From Marasmius tenuissimus (Eukaryota; Basidiomycota; Agaricomycetes; Agaricales; Marasmiaceae): DNA of 64,000 nt. The DNA lies in assembly GCA_029532415.1 (NCBI GenBank), contig JAQOTA010000069.1, positions 496,001-560,000 of the forward strand, given 5' to 3'. The notes beneath the pieces are model-generated. The model had not been told where the DNA came from. It ran no database searches and saw only the letters and a list, made by a program, of their open reading frames with translations. The translations under genes were made by a program, and so were the position numbers. Of this stretch, positions 45,237 to 58,477 are shown piece by piece; within the stretch, counting starts at the first letter, position 1; every line of letters begins with the position of its first letter.

Positions 45237-47034
45237 AATGGACTACGATCAGATTCAGGACAGTGAACAAGCTGAGGCAAGCAGTACGTACCAAATTCGC
45301 ACTGGATAGCTCTGCATGGTACTTACCTCTCATTCGGACACACCATGAGATACCATAACTCATACAATGGAAACTCATGAGATTGGGGACGAGCCCGAAA
45401 CCGAACGAAATATAGAGGCGAGACGTCGCCGAAATCTCTTACTCTCCATATCCACCATCCCTGTCGAAATACTTGGACTAGTCTTCTCTATCCTCATCAA
45501 TCAAGACCTAAACGAGCCTTGGAGTAGAGGCTGTGGACGTTGGGGATGGATTACCATAATGCACGTCTGCCACCGCTGGAGGAGCGTTGCCTACAGTACA
45601 CCGTCGATTTTGTCCACTCCTGATTTTAGGTATCCGCGTCTAGCACGCGAGATGCTTCTCTGCTCCTCGCAAGGACCTTTGAAACTCGTACGGAAATCCT
45701 GGGGCCCTAGAAACACCCGTGGCATGCCGAGTCACCCCTCCAGTGTTGAGACTCAGGCACTATCGGACGCTCTTCAGCATATTTCGCGCGTGGAGACCCT
45801 CGACCTATCACTTCCAAACGAAATCGTTCTGAAAATTCTCCATAATGTCACTCAGCCAGCCTCGATCCTCCGACACTTATTCATTCACACCTGGTACCCC
45901 CGCCTCATGTCGTTACCCCCGAACTTGTTCGGTGGCGGGGCACCTGTGCTTCGAGAGGTCCGTCTCAAAGGCTGTTACCTGCCTTGGGACTCGGGAATTT
46001 TGAAAGACTTGGTGTCTCTTGATCTCTTCTATAGATGGGTCGAGAGGCCTCCCTCCACTGTTGAACAGATTGCAACTGTGTTGAAAAAAATGCCCGACCT
46101 CGAAGAATTTGCGACTGCACCAATGCCTTCCTACAACCATATCGACCAAGAAGCTTCCCGATACTATACGGCTCTCACATCTTCAGTTGCTCAAACTCGT
46201 AGACAATGCGGGAGGGTGCGGCGACCTCTTGAGTCAGATATCGATACCCAATGTTACTAGGATTTACTTGCGTTGTCTGACAGCGGAAGAATCCGAACCA
46301 TCATTTCATCGACTTACTTCCCTATTTTCCGAGCTCATGAAGGCCCCAACGCGAGGAATCCGAACGTTGTTTCTCAGTTTTGGCGATTTTGCTGGGGATG
46401 AGTTTCTCCAGATTTTAGCATGGAATCAGGAGGTAAGCACAGAGTCTGTCCCGGGTTTGAGCAGGGTCATCTTCGAGGACGATGATACTTTGGAGACGTT
46501 GGAAACGGAATGTATAATAGGAAACCGCGCAAAACTGCCACTACCCCATACCTACCTCTGGGCAGAGGATAGGACCGAGATAGCAGCGATCGTGCTTCTT
46601 TCCGAATCTCTCAGCGCTCTTCCGCTCACTTCACTTTCCATCCTGCACCTTCACGCAGCGGACTTAGCTCCTACCGAAACAATCCACAGATATTTCGGGT
46701 CACTACCAGGCCTACGAACTCTGTTCATCAGTACTCAGACCTCTCCTCCCGACCTCCTGGGAGCACTCATCGACGGTGATGGAAGGACTCATTTTCCTGC
46801 TCTCGACACACTTATCCTACAAGGTGTGGAGTTCCCATGGATGGCGGTGGACGAATTGGATTCTTCGCCGGCCCCAAGGCGTCGCGATGTGGGCAGCTTA
46901 ATATACTGCCTCGAGCGACGAGCCTCTCAGGGAATCCCTATCCGTCGGCTTGTATTGGAAGGGTGCAGTGATCTCGGTCCGGCCGATATCACAAGGATAT
47001 CTGCGCAACATGTGGACTTGCATGTGTGCTGATC
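45237..47034 (+). pseudogene. F-box/LRR-like gene with a reading-frame break
   Basis: Paralogue of the gene at 43092-44918. A short first exon may start at 45237 (MDYDQIQDSEQAEAS) with a donor at about 45282; otherwise translation starts at 45367. F-box: STIPVEILGLVFSILI ... WITIMHVCHRWRSVAYSTP. The first frame runs 45367-46260, but from about 46165 the homologous sequence (LQLLKLVDNAGGCGDLL ... HVDLHVC, stop at 47032-47034) is in the second frame. No splice signal explains the switch. It is a one-base shift, either within 46130-46165 or at the run of seven A at 46084-46090. Both halves otherwise look conserved, so recent inactivation or an assembly error are both possible. Confidence 0.7.
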
Positions 47035-47519
47035 GGAGGGGGTCGTGCTGCGTCAACAGCCACTAGGAGAACATGGTGATAGAGGAAGTCGAGAGGCTAG
47101 GGCTACCCTTCTCATCGGATGGCATGCTGGACAAGTTGCTTGAGCGTGCTACTCAGCCGCACGAGTCTACTTGCACTGGCTGTATTTGTACTGTTGGGGA
47201 GGAGGCTTTCGGACAAAGGTGAACGAAGTGACTGATTGAATTCGATAGCTAATAACACAACAATGATAACAGATAACAGCGATGCGTAAATATACAGTGC
47301 GAAGATGCGAAGGTTACAGGCCAATAGACCGTTGGTATGTGGGTATCACGAAAACACGACGAAAGGGTCCCTTGATTGAGTGCGAAAGCCGTGGGTAGTC
47401 GAAAACCGAAATGCGGGAGGCAATCAGTGGTTCTGATTGACTCAAAGAGGACGAAAAAGGACGATCGACGTCAAGAATGAATGAGGTCTATGAGCGTCTA
47501 GAGGGCAGGACGAGGGCAT

Positions 47520-48498
47520 CTATCCATAATAGACTCTGTGGGAGTAGGTTAGTTCCAAGTTCCGAGGAGATGACGGAAGCGGAGTACTCACCCTCTCGAT
47601 GTTGTTGAGATAGGCTGGAAATCTGTGCGACCAGAGTCAACGAAGTGGTGGAGGACTTGTAGCCAGTCTTCCCGAGTGTCCCAGGTGATTTTTGAAGGTG
47701 GGTCGACCTCAACGGGCATCACCTGGGAAACGCCGCCGCATTGGATGATGATGACTAGCGTGCCAATGCCACCAGTTTGGCGACAGCGTTCCTCTCGCCG
47801 TTGAATATCATTCAGGACAAGAGGGTCGCGAATGTATTTTCGGGATACAATGTGGGTTCCGGAGATGGAAAATCTATCAGTGGAGTTATAAGTATGGACA
47901 TTACGATCGAGAGGCCACATCAGGGATCGACGTACCGACGGTGTGATTCCGGATGATGTTGAGGACTGAGTTCAATGAGGAGGGCGTTTTGTCGGATGTT
48001 AGAAGGTACACGCTTCAACTGAAGCGCTTGGAAGCCGGCCCATCCGAGGAGGGCAGTGTGGGCAGAGGTGAATCGACGGAGGTTCTTCGCGATGTTCTCG
48101 TCCGGTGAGACGGTGTATGCGGCGGCTACTTTTGCGGTTTGGGCCTTTGTGTGTTGGCAGATAGGCTTATGACCAGGCCAGTGGATCTTTTGGCATTCTG
48201 GTGACTGTCGAAGAAATCGAGTCAGGATAAACGACAGGGTCAAGAAAGTGGAGTCAAGAACGTACACAGTATTGGGTTGTCATCTAGGGAAACCAAAGAA
48301 ACGAGAGTCAGTATAGGTAGTGACTCGAGGAGAACAAAAGGGACGTACGCAACCCCCACACAAGCGAAACCTAGCCCTCGGTGTCTCTACAGCACCGCAT
48401 TGATCACAGATACGGTATCCCCGTTGCTTCGATGCATGAGAAGGCGGGGTATGGTAGTTAGCAGCAGCTGGCTGAGGGTAGAGAGTTGCAGTAGACAT
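47520..48498 (-). CDS. Small MYND zinc-finger protein
   Basis: Five exons (48498-48349, 48283-48266, 48204-47936, 47873-47592, 47535-47520) give 244 aa. Residues about 30-75 form a MYND finger: CDQCGAVETPRARFRLCGGC, then MTTQYC, then SPECQKIHWPGHKPIC. The exon encoding MTTQYC is 18 nt and supplies a zinc-ligand cysteine, so its skipping would destroy the finger. The rest (AAYTVSPDENIAKNLRRF; LVIIIQCGGVSQVMPVEVDP) is a basidiomycete-type conserved tail of unknown role. MYND fingers usually bind proline-rich peptides. Confidence 0.8.
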
Positions 48499-49556
48499 GA
48501 CTGAGAGTGGATAGTCGATAAGTAAAGAAAATCATTCTGTGAGAGTATTATATAGACGTTGAACCGCCTGACGATTTTGGAATCTCGTCGAAAAACATAA
48601 TAAGCAGCAGCTTGCCGGGAAGTTGCCCTGGGTGGAGGTGTGGCTCGAGTCAACTCTTTTGTCTTCGATGTTCCACCAAAGCGCTCCTTTCTTTTGTTTT
48701 GTGAGACAGCGCCCCATGGTGCGAAGTGTAAAAAGACAATAACCAGGTTTTGCCATCATCCCATTTCCCCCATCACGCGTGAACAAAAAACAAAAAGGCT
48801 CACCTTTTGGCGCTCGGACCACTTGCCTCTTACGATCAGTACAATTACTGACTGATTACTGGGAGGCATTTTTCACAATAAAGATTGGTCCTCGAGGTCA
48901 TTCCTTCTTTAGGTATCTTCAAGCTAATGCACTTTTATGGACACCAGAATTGACATCAACTCCCATCGCATTTAATTAAACTGACAATCTCCGAGCACTG
49001 GATTCTGCGCAAGGTACGTACCCTGGCCATTCTCGTCCTCGAGTGGAAATGATAGAGTTGGTCAGGGAGACCGTTCTGATATCAGAGGCCTACAGTACTA
49101 GTGGGGGGCGGTCCTGAGCGTTGTCTGAGTCTCTGTTCAATCTCATTCTTTCACTTTTGTTTCAGTAAGCAGCATCATGGTCAAGGTCCGAAGCAGCCCG
49201 CAAGCACCTTCCGTCGCTTATACGCTCTGCCCTGCTGTAAGGACTTTCTCCGGTACGCAAGGGAAGCAACCAATCGAACCAGACTGCCCTTGGCACTCGT
49301 CTCCACGTTCCGATACGGAAAGGGTTCTTTGTCTGCAACGTTGTCTAACCCGGTACACGGCCAGACCTTCGTTCATGTTATATCTCAAATCTGCACATAT
49401 GCATAATACCAACTCTCATGTCAGATTTTCGCCGGAATCCATTTGAAATTTGCTACGATTTCGCATAGAATCTCAAAACTCGCAAAAATGTGACATAACG
49501 AAGTCGCTGTGATATAATACAGATGACAAAGGCTACGAAAATGGCAATGGACTGCG
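48499..49556. other. Intergenic region left of the mobile-element candidate
   Basis: No gene is supported. If the block to the right is a transposon, one of its ends should lie here. I could not identify a terminal inverted repeat by eye. Confidence 0.4.
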
Positions 49557-52500
49557 TCAATATGGGTTACGAAGACCGCTTGGTCGTTGGGGGTGATATT
49601 GCTGCTGCTGCATCCAAGGTTGTATCTCATCGCTGTGCGGACTATACAACACGCCTCCATCCGCACCTGAAAGCCGATGGTCAACTCTGTCATTGGGAAC
49701 GAAAAACGGTGTACGTCGAGCACTTGGATGCCGGCGTTGTTGAATGAAGCCTGCCTGCTAACGCGTGCATATCAGCCGGATACATCGAGTTGAGGTGACA
49801 ATAGCAAGACTGACCTGCATCTCCCAATGTCGTGGGGGTTGGATTGGCGGAGTTCGATGAAGCAGGTCACGACGGTGCGGTGGAGGCAATTCCTGAGACC
49901 ACGCCTGCGGATTCTGCGACTGATCTCCATGGGCCAAGAAAGGCCGGGGAGATGGGGAGGGGTGAGGCTGATAGGGCTGTCGGAACAGTGGTTCCGCGAA
50001 TGGTTGAGGAAGGCTCGTTCTAGAATAAGGTGATTGGAGTTGAAGTGGCGGGTGAATAAGTGATGCAGAACGAGGGGACTGAATCGGCGGGTGTATTGGA
50101 GGGGTTGGAGGGAGGTAAGGATGTATGGTCCGATCTGAGGGCACGAATGATTCCGAAAGAAGTCTTTGTTGAGAGGTATGAGACGACTGGGGTGTCTGTA
50201 TTGACGGAGAATGAGGAGGCAGGGTAGGGGGAGGTGGGGGTGGCATTTGAGGCTCATGGGCTCTTGACGGATGAGGCGACGACGGCCGAGAAGATGATGG
50301 TCCACCTACAACTAGGCTCGCATTCTGCCTAGCCTTCTGCAGTGCTGCATGTTCCCTCCTTGCACTCTCTCTGATAGTCTCCTCAACCGGTAGCGCGACT
50401 GGGGTAATACGAAATGTCTGAACGTATTTAGCATCGCGCATCTGGGCGGTGTTCAGGATAATGTCGCCAGGATCTCCTTGATGTTCCACTTGACCCCTTC
50501 TAAGTCCGGTGTCATGTCTCTCTTGCCTCACTACCGCAGTCAACTTGACCTTGCACTTATGCCGAATGCAGTCATGCTGAACGTTCACCGAGCAAAGGAC
50601 ATTCTAATAGAGGGTAAGATACTAGAACGAAAAAGCTCTGTACGACATACCTCTGGGTCCAGTGTTAGATACACATCCTGAGCCCGAAGACGTGGCATTC
50701 CATGTAAAGAGGCGTCTGTGCTAGTCATGAACAGACGCACGAGAATACTTGCCCACCCGTCCCTGTGATGTAAGACTTCAATGAGATTGGCCACTGATAG
50801 CCTCCTTGTTGTTTCAGAATCTGGAGAGGAGAGCTGAACGATGACATAGGCCCCAGCAACCACCTTATCACCGTTAGGAAGCTCGATCCGCCTCGCTATA
50901 CGAAGGTTCTTGCTCCCATTTGCACGTTCGTCCTCCAAGAGTCGCGGTAGATCACAGTCGTGCTGTGCGTGTCTCGTCTTGGTGAAGTCAAGAAAGCCGG
51001 AATCAAAATCACAGAATCGCCCTAAACAGTGTGTTAGATGATTGACCACTCGGGAATCATAGATGCCCGACTTGCCTTCATGGTTCTCCGATCTCTTGGG
51101 CAGTCCTAAATAACGACCGACCGGTTCTTGAGACTGCTCGATCACCTCGAGCGGTCGTCGGCCAACTGTCACCCAGTGGTCTCGTCCTACAAAGAACGTG
51201 CTGACGCCCATAGTAGGCCCGCCCCGTTTCGGAGTAAAGCTTCGGAAATAAAGCTGAACGTCGGTAATACGGCGACTTTGAGGTAAATCGGGCTTGTCGA
51301 AGTCTTTCCGTACGCTTTCGAGCTCCTCTGACCACGGTATCATCTGCCGAAGGAGAACCTTTCCCTCACTGAGAAGATGGCGCAACCGGTTCCCTTGAGC
51401 AAAGGCATAAGCAATGTCCCGAGATGGAGCCTGACGATTTGAGTGGGTACTCTTGCATCGAATGACCGCGTTGTAAGACTCGAACGATTCCGTGGCAAAC
51501 AGAATTGCCGGACCGAAACGGCGGATATGGTCAGGAAGGTGAACGAGAATGTGGAACTTTGGTTTATTGAACCAACGGATACTCCATTTCGCAGCGTGCA
51601 CGAGAAAGTTTTGTATCTCGTGGGTGAGGGTTTCCTGGAATTCAAGAATTCAGATGGCCGAAAGGTAAATTATGATCTTGTTACTTACCAGGTATCGAGG
51701 CAAATCGAGAATCTCAGGCTGCCATATGAGGGGTATGAGTTTGGACAGGACGATCCACGTTTCATAACATTCATCCGAAACCAATCCATGCAAAACGAAC
51801 GGGGCGACTTGTGCCAGCTTCCGAAAGTCACCGCCCGTCAGGGACCCGTAGAACTTCGTCAAAGTGTCCCCTGCTAAGAATGATGGTAGCCCAAGACCTT
51901 CGACATTCACAGAGGAAAGACGTGCAGACAACTCGGCCATCTTATCCTCCTTCTTCTTGATCTGATTTTGAATGACATCGCGCCACAGGTACTTGACAAA
52001 ACCAAGCAATACGACATGCAAAATCTCGACGGGCGTGTCGGAATGAGGATTCAGACCTGATGCAAATATCGTTGTGAACAGATAGACACCTTGAACAAGG
52101 AAGGGTTGCTTACCGCGTATTCGCCACACAGGGCTCATCGTTTCATCGGGAAGTGTGCTCTTCGCTTGATTGAGGGCCGTGGTTTTGGTGGCGAGGGTGC
52201 GTCGACCTTTGTATGAATTGAGTAGTCGGTTGACGAAAAACATCTGATAGGTGTCCTTCAAACCCGTCCTGGTGCGTTCCTCCTTCATTTTCGTGCCCAT
52301 ACCCAAGTTCTGTGCCATATCAAAGTGTTGTTTCAGCTGCTTGACAGTTTCTTCCCTGCTACGAGGCTCCCCTGGCTAATTCATGATAAGTCCAGGCTCA
52401 CATTCCTTCATTCTAGCGCATGCTTACCTTGATGAAGTCGAAAACTCGCCTTTTCATGGCATCCAACGTCTCGACAAACTTCTTCCTTTTTCTGCCTCCA

Positions 52501-54730
52501 CCTCCTTCACTGGCAGCGACCGAGCCCTCGTCATCGGAGTCAGACTCGCAGCCACTATCGTCATTGTCGGCATCTGCACCAGGGGTGGCCTTGCTATCCT
52601 TGCCTTTGACTTTGCATCCACGACAGAACAGTTTGCCTCGGAGACCGATGTGACACGCGAACTCTGATTGCATCGGATTGTCACCCAGCAGAGCGAGAAC
52701 ACCGGGTATCAAGAGAACTGGTTCGTCAGTCTCTCCATCCCAAGCCCAAATCCCATGGGTCTGACCATCTCTGATTCTTTGGGATTAGTGAGAATGGTAG
52801 TGAGGAGTGACGAAGTCTCACTGGATCTGGTCTACTACGCCATCCATCATTTCGAGAGGGGGTGCCGTATTGGACGTACATAGAAAATGGATATTGTATT
52901 CTTTCGAAACTTGAGTACGGCTGAGACCCGCGGCGGTGAAAAGGAAGCTGTTGTGTTCATTCCAGCGTTTCGAAGTGTTGCCCGATGTGTCATCGCAGTA
53001 GAGCCAAATCAGGAAGGAAAGCACTCTGTGACCTTTCGCCAGTTCCCTCCACCGGTTCCCTTTCGCAGGATCCGTTAGTGTCCAACGCGTAATATCACCA
53101 CATGGAACAACGACGTCTATGAAACGTGGCTCAGTATAAAAGGAACAGCCTACAAACAGCATGCTCACCGCTTATTCTCGTCACTGGAGAGGGTAGGCCG
53201 TAGTGATGTTCATTCCCTATCAGCTCAGAGAATGTGAGTAAGAACTCTTCCTGCTCAAATTCGCCCTCGTTGTTGGTCACCACTCTCCACGACTTCTGGC
53301 CATCTCTAGAGAATGTTGGGACCAGTTCCCAGCATCGCCCGACAAAGATAAGTCGCGAGCCCTTCCTCTTCTGGTACCAGCGATGAGGCATCCACAGTCG
53401 CCCATCCCGCATGAGAGCTGGCTCAAAGACGTAAAAATCCTGTGCAGCATCTCCCTGACCCAGCCTGACCATTGGGGTTAGCTCGTCATCGTCCATCTCT
53501 TTCAACCAACGTTCCGCCTGCCGTGCTTCGCCAAGACACCCTCCCGAGTTCTCCGGGTAGAAAGAGAGATGTGGTCGAACGTTCGGGTTTGACATTTCCT
53601 GATTCAGTGTCAGAGTCGGAGCGATTCAGGAGTTTGGTGACCTACATACCTGTGCAATTATATCCGCGAAGCTATTCACGAAGTACACATGACCAAAAGC
53701 ACCCTTGTACTTGTAAGTCTGGATGCCAAATAGCTTTTGAAGGTTCGAGTTGAGTTCCTTCATGGTTTTGGTTGAGGGCACATCGCGAACGCCATTGATC
53801 TTGAGAAGCCAGAGAAACAAATCCGTTTGTCGTGTCGAAAATACAGATCTCGGTAGGTGCATCATAATATCCAGAGTGCACGTCTGATTCACTGTTAGCA
53901 CCAATGTTTCATTATGGCCGAGTGAAAGTGGACATACCATTCGGCTATCCCAAGGAAACCATTCGTGCAGCTCATCCACTTGGACTCGTCGTCTCTTTGT
54001 GGCGGACCCCAGGAAGATGGATTCTGCAATCAGACATTAGTTATCGGAACATGGTTTTCAACAGTGAGCTTACCTTGATAGTTGGTCTCATCTGTGTCAT
54101 CTTCCAACCTGTCCTCAGCCATCTCGCAGCCCTCATCATCTGAATCAACTGAGTCAGGCCCAAACTCCATATCACCCATACTAGGCCCATTCTCCATCAT
54201 TTCCGCGACTCCTTCCAGCAGATTCGAAATTGCACACTCTGTATCGCCTTGTTGAAATCGCGCTTCATCCGCAAGATTGTTCATATTCGGCCAAGTGCTC
54301 ATTTCGGGTTCTGAGAAGGAGTAGACATCGATTGCTGGAATTTCCGGCAGCCTAGCATTGTGCCTCTCTGCAGGAATGAAAGAACGGAGGAGTTTGGTGG
54401 CTGCATAGTCGAATTTATCTTTGATGGGAACCGCGGGATAGACATGCTGAGTGTCAATGAGTGTATCTTCTGGGGTTGTCGAGGCCTGGCGAGCTACGAG
54501 TTTTCTCTGATGGCTGGCTGACGCTTCATGGTCAGCGGCATAGTACGGATTGCGCCCTTTTGGAGTGAATTCACGGTCATTGCATGGTTTGCAGAAAATC
54601 CGCCATTTTCCATCCAATCTCTCAGCATGCCATACTAAAATGTCTCGTCAGTTACTTCACTTCAGATTTGCGAGCCTCACTTGCCTTGTTCATTGACCAA
54701 TGGTCTGGCTGCACTGGTGTATTCGGGCAT
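49557..54730 (-). mobile_element. Transposase-like gene (KDZ/Plavaka/CACTA-like), apparently intact
   Basis: A long multi-exon minus-strand gene. Translation can start at 54730 (MPEYTSAARPLVNEQ). A GC-AG intron joins this to VWHAERLDGKW and a C-x2-C-x17-H-x5-H zinc finger (FCKPCND ... HEASASH), a DNA-binding N-terminus. Later blocks: MSNPNVRPHLSFYPENSGG, LYCDDTSGNTSKRWNEHNSF, GKLFCRGC, NPHSDTPVEILHVVLLGFVK, HILVHLPDHIRRFGPAILFATE and SFESYNAVIRCKS. The D, D and E in the DDTSGN, SDTPVE and ATESFE blocks are a plausible DDE triad. The C-terminus is Pro/Ser-rich. These blocks characterise a basidiomycete transposon-gene family related to CACTA-type elements; the exact superfamily name is inference. 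Each junction I checked kept frame. The C-terminal end (to 49557 by splicing at 49813) is uncertain. Confidence 0.65.
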
Positions 54731-55065
54731 ATTGAGACGGTAGGGTTGAGAGCAGGAAGGCACACAAATTGTAGGTCACGAGCCCGCGTCAGTGACACGA
54801 ACATTTCATTCGCCCCCCTAGAAAAAGAGTGTCAATGCGTCAATCCACACAAAATTTTGACTGGCATGTCTATTACGGGTGTATCATTATCCATAATTAT
54901 TTTTTTTTCGTGCTAAACACCCAGAAGTTGAGCTCGTTGAACAGGTTGCGTTGAGCCTTTTGAACTGGGATTGACGCCGGACCGGCGGCATTGATGCAAT
55001 CTGACGTCGATTTCTGATCGAGGTGCTCTTCAAGTTCCCCTCTTGCTCCCACCACCACCATCTGC
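54731..55065. promoter_or_regulatory. Divergent intergenic between transposase-like gene and gene B
   Basis: 335 bp between opposing start codons, so it probably holds both promoters. A T-rich run at 54897-54908 is the only low-complexity feature. Confidence 0.4.
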
Positions 55066-57110
55066 ATGCCTGAACGCATCTGTGTCCTCTTCTTTCAACG
55101 GGAGATCGAGTTCAAAGCGAGTATCAAGGGCGAATCATCGGGTTTGCCGGCTGATGACCCCAGGGAATATGGTCAGACAATTCATGTCTCTTTCGATGCC
55201 TTTACATATTCCCCACCTATAGGTCTATGGCAGTTTCATACGGGATGCCTGGCAAGACTAGAAGGAGGCCGACAAACGGTTTCGATACATTCCTCTCCAC
55301 GTCGCCCGACTGCTATGTTCAATCGTATCACAGACACCATTCCGGACGATATCCCATGCAGCCTCTGTTCCTACGAGCATCCTTCCGACAGAAAATCAGC
55401 CAAACCCCCACGATCTTTCTTTGCCGAACCTACAGGAAGAATATCGGTAGCCGAGGTTTTCAATCGTCTGCAGGCCCGAGGTCGAATTCACAGTGTGGCC
55501 AGAGGGAAAGAGTTGGTTGTGGCATTTGCAGAGGTAAGTTCATTGAAATCCCTATCTGGTGGTAGTGAATTCACCATTCTTTCATCAAGTTTGTAATTAG
55601 AGTACATTTTGCATTACAAGGGCACTGCTTTTGGATCCCTACAGAACAATACGAGAAGATAGTTGAACAACCCTTGCAATTACGCGGCTCGACGTCGATG
55701 GCATACCCTGTCCCTATCGAATACCTACACGGCCCTTCTTCGAAATGTTTGCTTTCAATCCAGGCTGCATTCATCCGTCCGGACTGGACTCTCGTCTTCT
55801 GTGACCATAACGTCCAGATCACCTTTCATATCATGAGGCTCAGTCGAGTATGCGAGAAAGGAGATCTGAGCCCGGGATCTCAGGTTCTTTCCATCATCTT
55901 CAAGACGACTATCACTCAACCATATTTTTTTAGCTCTGGCCCTATCTGTGGAGTGCTGGGCATGGCCCGATACCCTCATTGGAGACCGATGCTTGGGACC
56001 TGAGGATTGAAACTTTCCGCAAGCGAAACACTGGCACCGCGGAATCAAAGTCAATCTACTTCAACATGAAGACCAAATCGTCCTACTTCAATGGTCTCGG
56101 CGCATTCGAAGCGTGCGACGTACTGGTTCGCAGCGTTATTCACCCTCTCACACCAACCTCATGGGTTTGCGGCAACGAGGCGCTGTGGCAACGTTTGAGG
56201 AACGGGATCAAGGATCACTTCAACATGACTCACGACCTGGTGTACGGCGCTCCGAAATTCCCTCATGTGTCGTCCCGGTGTCCGTTTCGCATGAACACAA
56301 AAGAGCACCAGCGTTTTATCGGACACGCCGTACTATCATATCGCCGTTCGAGAGTCCTGGTGGATCAGCAGTGGTTGGACTTGGCTCATGCAAGCAATCT
56401 TTTTGATGCGAATGCCTGCCTCCAACGCAATGGCACTGCCGTCCGAGTCAATAAAAGTGAGTTTGCACTATGTTTCGCGCTCATTTTGGATATTGAAGTT
56501 ATCGATCTCTCAGGCTCGCCTCCGCGCATCGAAACGCCAACCTCCGTGCGCTATAAACGCCTTCACATTCAAAATTACGAGTTCGAGTTCGAGGATGGGA
56601 AGTGCTACTGTCCATTTACATGTAGAATAACGGGAAAGCAGGTATGTTCCAAATCATCATCTTGTTTCTTGTACACAGAATGTGATTCCTTGACTACAGC
56701 GGAAGCTAGTGGCAGTACCACGAGAGCAGGATGTGAAACTGGACTTGAATACTCCGACCCTGGGACCTTACTCCTTCATGCCCTTTGTTGGCAACAGCTG
56801 GTCGTTCGTACATTTGACGAAGGCCGACAAGGCTGACAATCTTCCCAGACGACTGTCAATTGCCCCGGGTCCCAGGGTCGCCATAAACGCTGGTACCCGT
56901 CTTCTAAAACGCCCTCTCTTTCGTTACATCCGCCTTTCAGAAGGTGAGAAGGGTGTTCGCCAGTGGGAGAGTCTCAAGAAGAGTAGGAGAAAGGGGCAGA
57001 ATACAAAGGCCTGTAGGAATATGAGACAGACGACGTTCAAAGTCCCACAAAGGAAGTCAAAACGGAAGTCAAAGTGGAAAACATTGGAGGATTTTTATAA
57101 TGACAGCTAG
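55066..57110 (+). CDS. Unrecognised multi-exon protein (block gene B)
   Basis: Starts MPERICVLFFQREIEFK and ends KTLEDFYNDS,stop (57108-57110). Probable introns: about 55559-55602, 55849-55985, 56458-56513 (optional) and 56642-56700; the joined frame is open. Visible features: a CxxC in PCSLCSYEHP and a second Cys cluster CYCPFTC; a central conserved-looking domain (YFNGLGAFEACDVLVRS, CGNEALWQRLRNGIKDHFN, VDQQWLDLAHASNLFDANA); and a strongly basic C-terminus (KSRRKGQNTKACR ... RKSKRKSKWK) that could bind nucleic acid or act as a nuclear signal. I do not recognise the family. It is divergent from the transposase-like gene and convergent with gene C, 41 bp between stops, so it most likely belongs to the same element. 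Confidence 0.6.
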
Positions 57111-57151
57111 TGTAACATTCTACTACTGTATCTAGACCAAACAACTTTATT

Positions 57152-58243
57152 CTACTCATCCTTCTGCTCGTTCATTTGTGCTCCATAGTATGGTCTAGAT
57201 AGTTTGACACCCGAAGAACCACCAATGTCCAGTGGCAAACGCTCGGTAAAGGGCAGTTTTGGTGGTGTGTTGAGCTTGGCAGTGAGGGTATAGAAATAGT
57301 GCTTGTGGAAATACTCGTGTACATCCTGGATCTCGACGGCCTCTTCACGTGCATGATCCTTCCAACAGCAGCGAGAATCCCCTGCCTTGCAGATTGCTGG
57401 TATATGTCTGTCATAAACACGGACCCTTTCGCGAATAAGGCGTAGGTTCGTCCGCATCTTTCTGATTGCTTCCTCGACCCCTTCGACACGACGGATACGT
57501 CGATGAACCGATTCGACGCGTGCATTGTGTGCCCGACAAATGAGATAGTCTTCAACACTACCCGCGAGTGGGATGTGGTGGCCTGTCAATCTTGTAGATA
57601 TAGAAAATGGGCTCCTAAAATGTGACCGAACGTACGTTTTTTGAACTGATTCTCGACACTCTCTCTTTTCTCCTTGGTCAAGAATGTGGTCATCTTGTCG
57701 TCCCGATAGAGATCTTCATTCGTCATAAGGTCATATACTTCTTGGACCTCCTCTTGAACCTCAATAAGAGATTCCAAGGCGGATATAACCTGGAAGTAGA
57801 CACGACTGTCGGATGGCCCGTAGCTGAAGGTATAGAAAGTGAGTCTATTTGCATCGCTAGTCAGCCTAGATCGCTCACTCATTGTTCGCAATGGCGTTCT
57901 CGATCTCCTTAGCCTTTTCAAGGGCAGCCAAACGTTGCCTCCTCTCTTTGCAGGCCTTCATTGTGGTGGGTAATTCCTCGGATTCGTCGGTTGCAACGGT
58001 GTTCTGTGCAGAGGACGGTTCTTTGAGGGTGGACTGGTCTGTGCTACGAGGATCTTCAGAGGCATGTTCTGAAGCGTCGCGACCCTCTTCAGCCTTTTGT
58101 TTCTTGATGGTGGGGTGGGGACCCTCGTCCCTAAAAAATTGATAAGACAACGGACACAGAAAATTAACATATAGATAGGAGAAGACCTACATTGCCCTAA
58201 GACGCTTGACAGGTGGGTTGCGGCTGGACTGAACTGTGGCCAT
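57152..58243 (-). CDS. Unrecognised protein with coiled coil (block gene C)
   Basis: Four exons on the minus strand, starting MATVQSSRNPPVKRLRAM at 58243 and ending YGAQMNEQKDE. Introns lie near 58134-58188, 57837-57879 and 57575-57633; the splices restore one continuous frame. The N-terminus is acidic and Ser/Thr-rich. A helical Lys/Glu stretch follows (KERRQRLAALEKAKEIENAI), then a mostly helical region (SALESLIEVQEEVQEVYDLM) and a His/Cys cluster (HIPAICKAGDSRCCWKDHAR) that may bind metal. Function unknown. It shares a 234-bp divergent promoter with gene D and is convergent with gene B. The alternative view, an ordinary host gene, cannot be excluded. Confidence 0.55.
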
Positions 58244-58477
58244 GGAGTGCAGACGGTGAGGGCAGGCCGATGTGGATCGATCCGGAAGGATTGTGGAAGC
58301 CAGGAGTTTTGGTGCGCCGCTTTTTATACCCCCTCCGGTGGCAGTGTCAAGACGCGCCTCCGTTTATTCCTTTCAACGCGTTTTCCTGCTCACGTTTTTG
58401 TCAAAACAACGACAATCTACCGCGTCAGTATAAAAGGCCCCAGCAAACAGAACACCAACGGAAATCTCCCTCACTCC

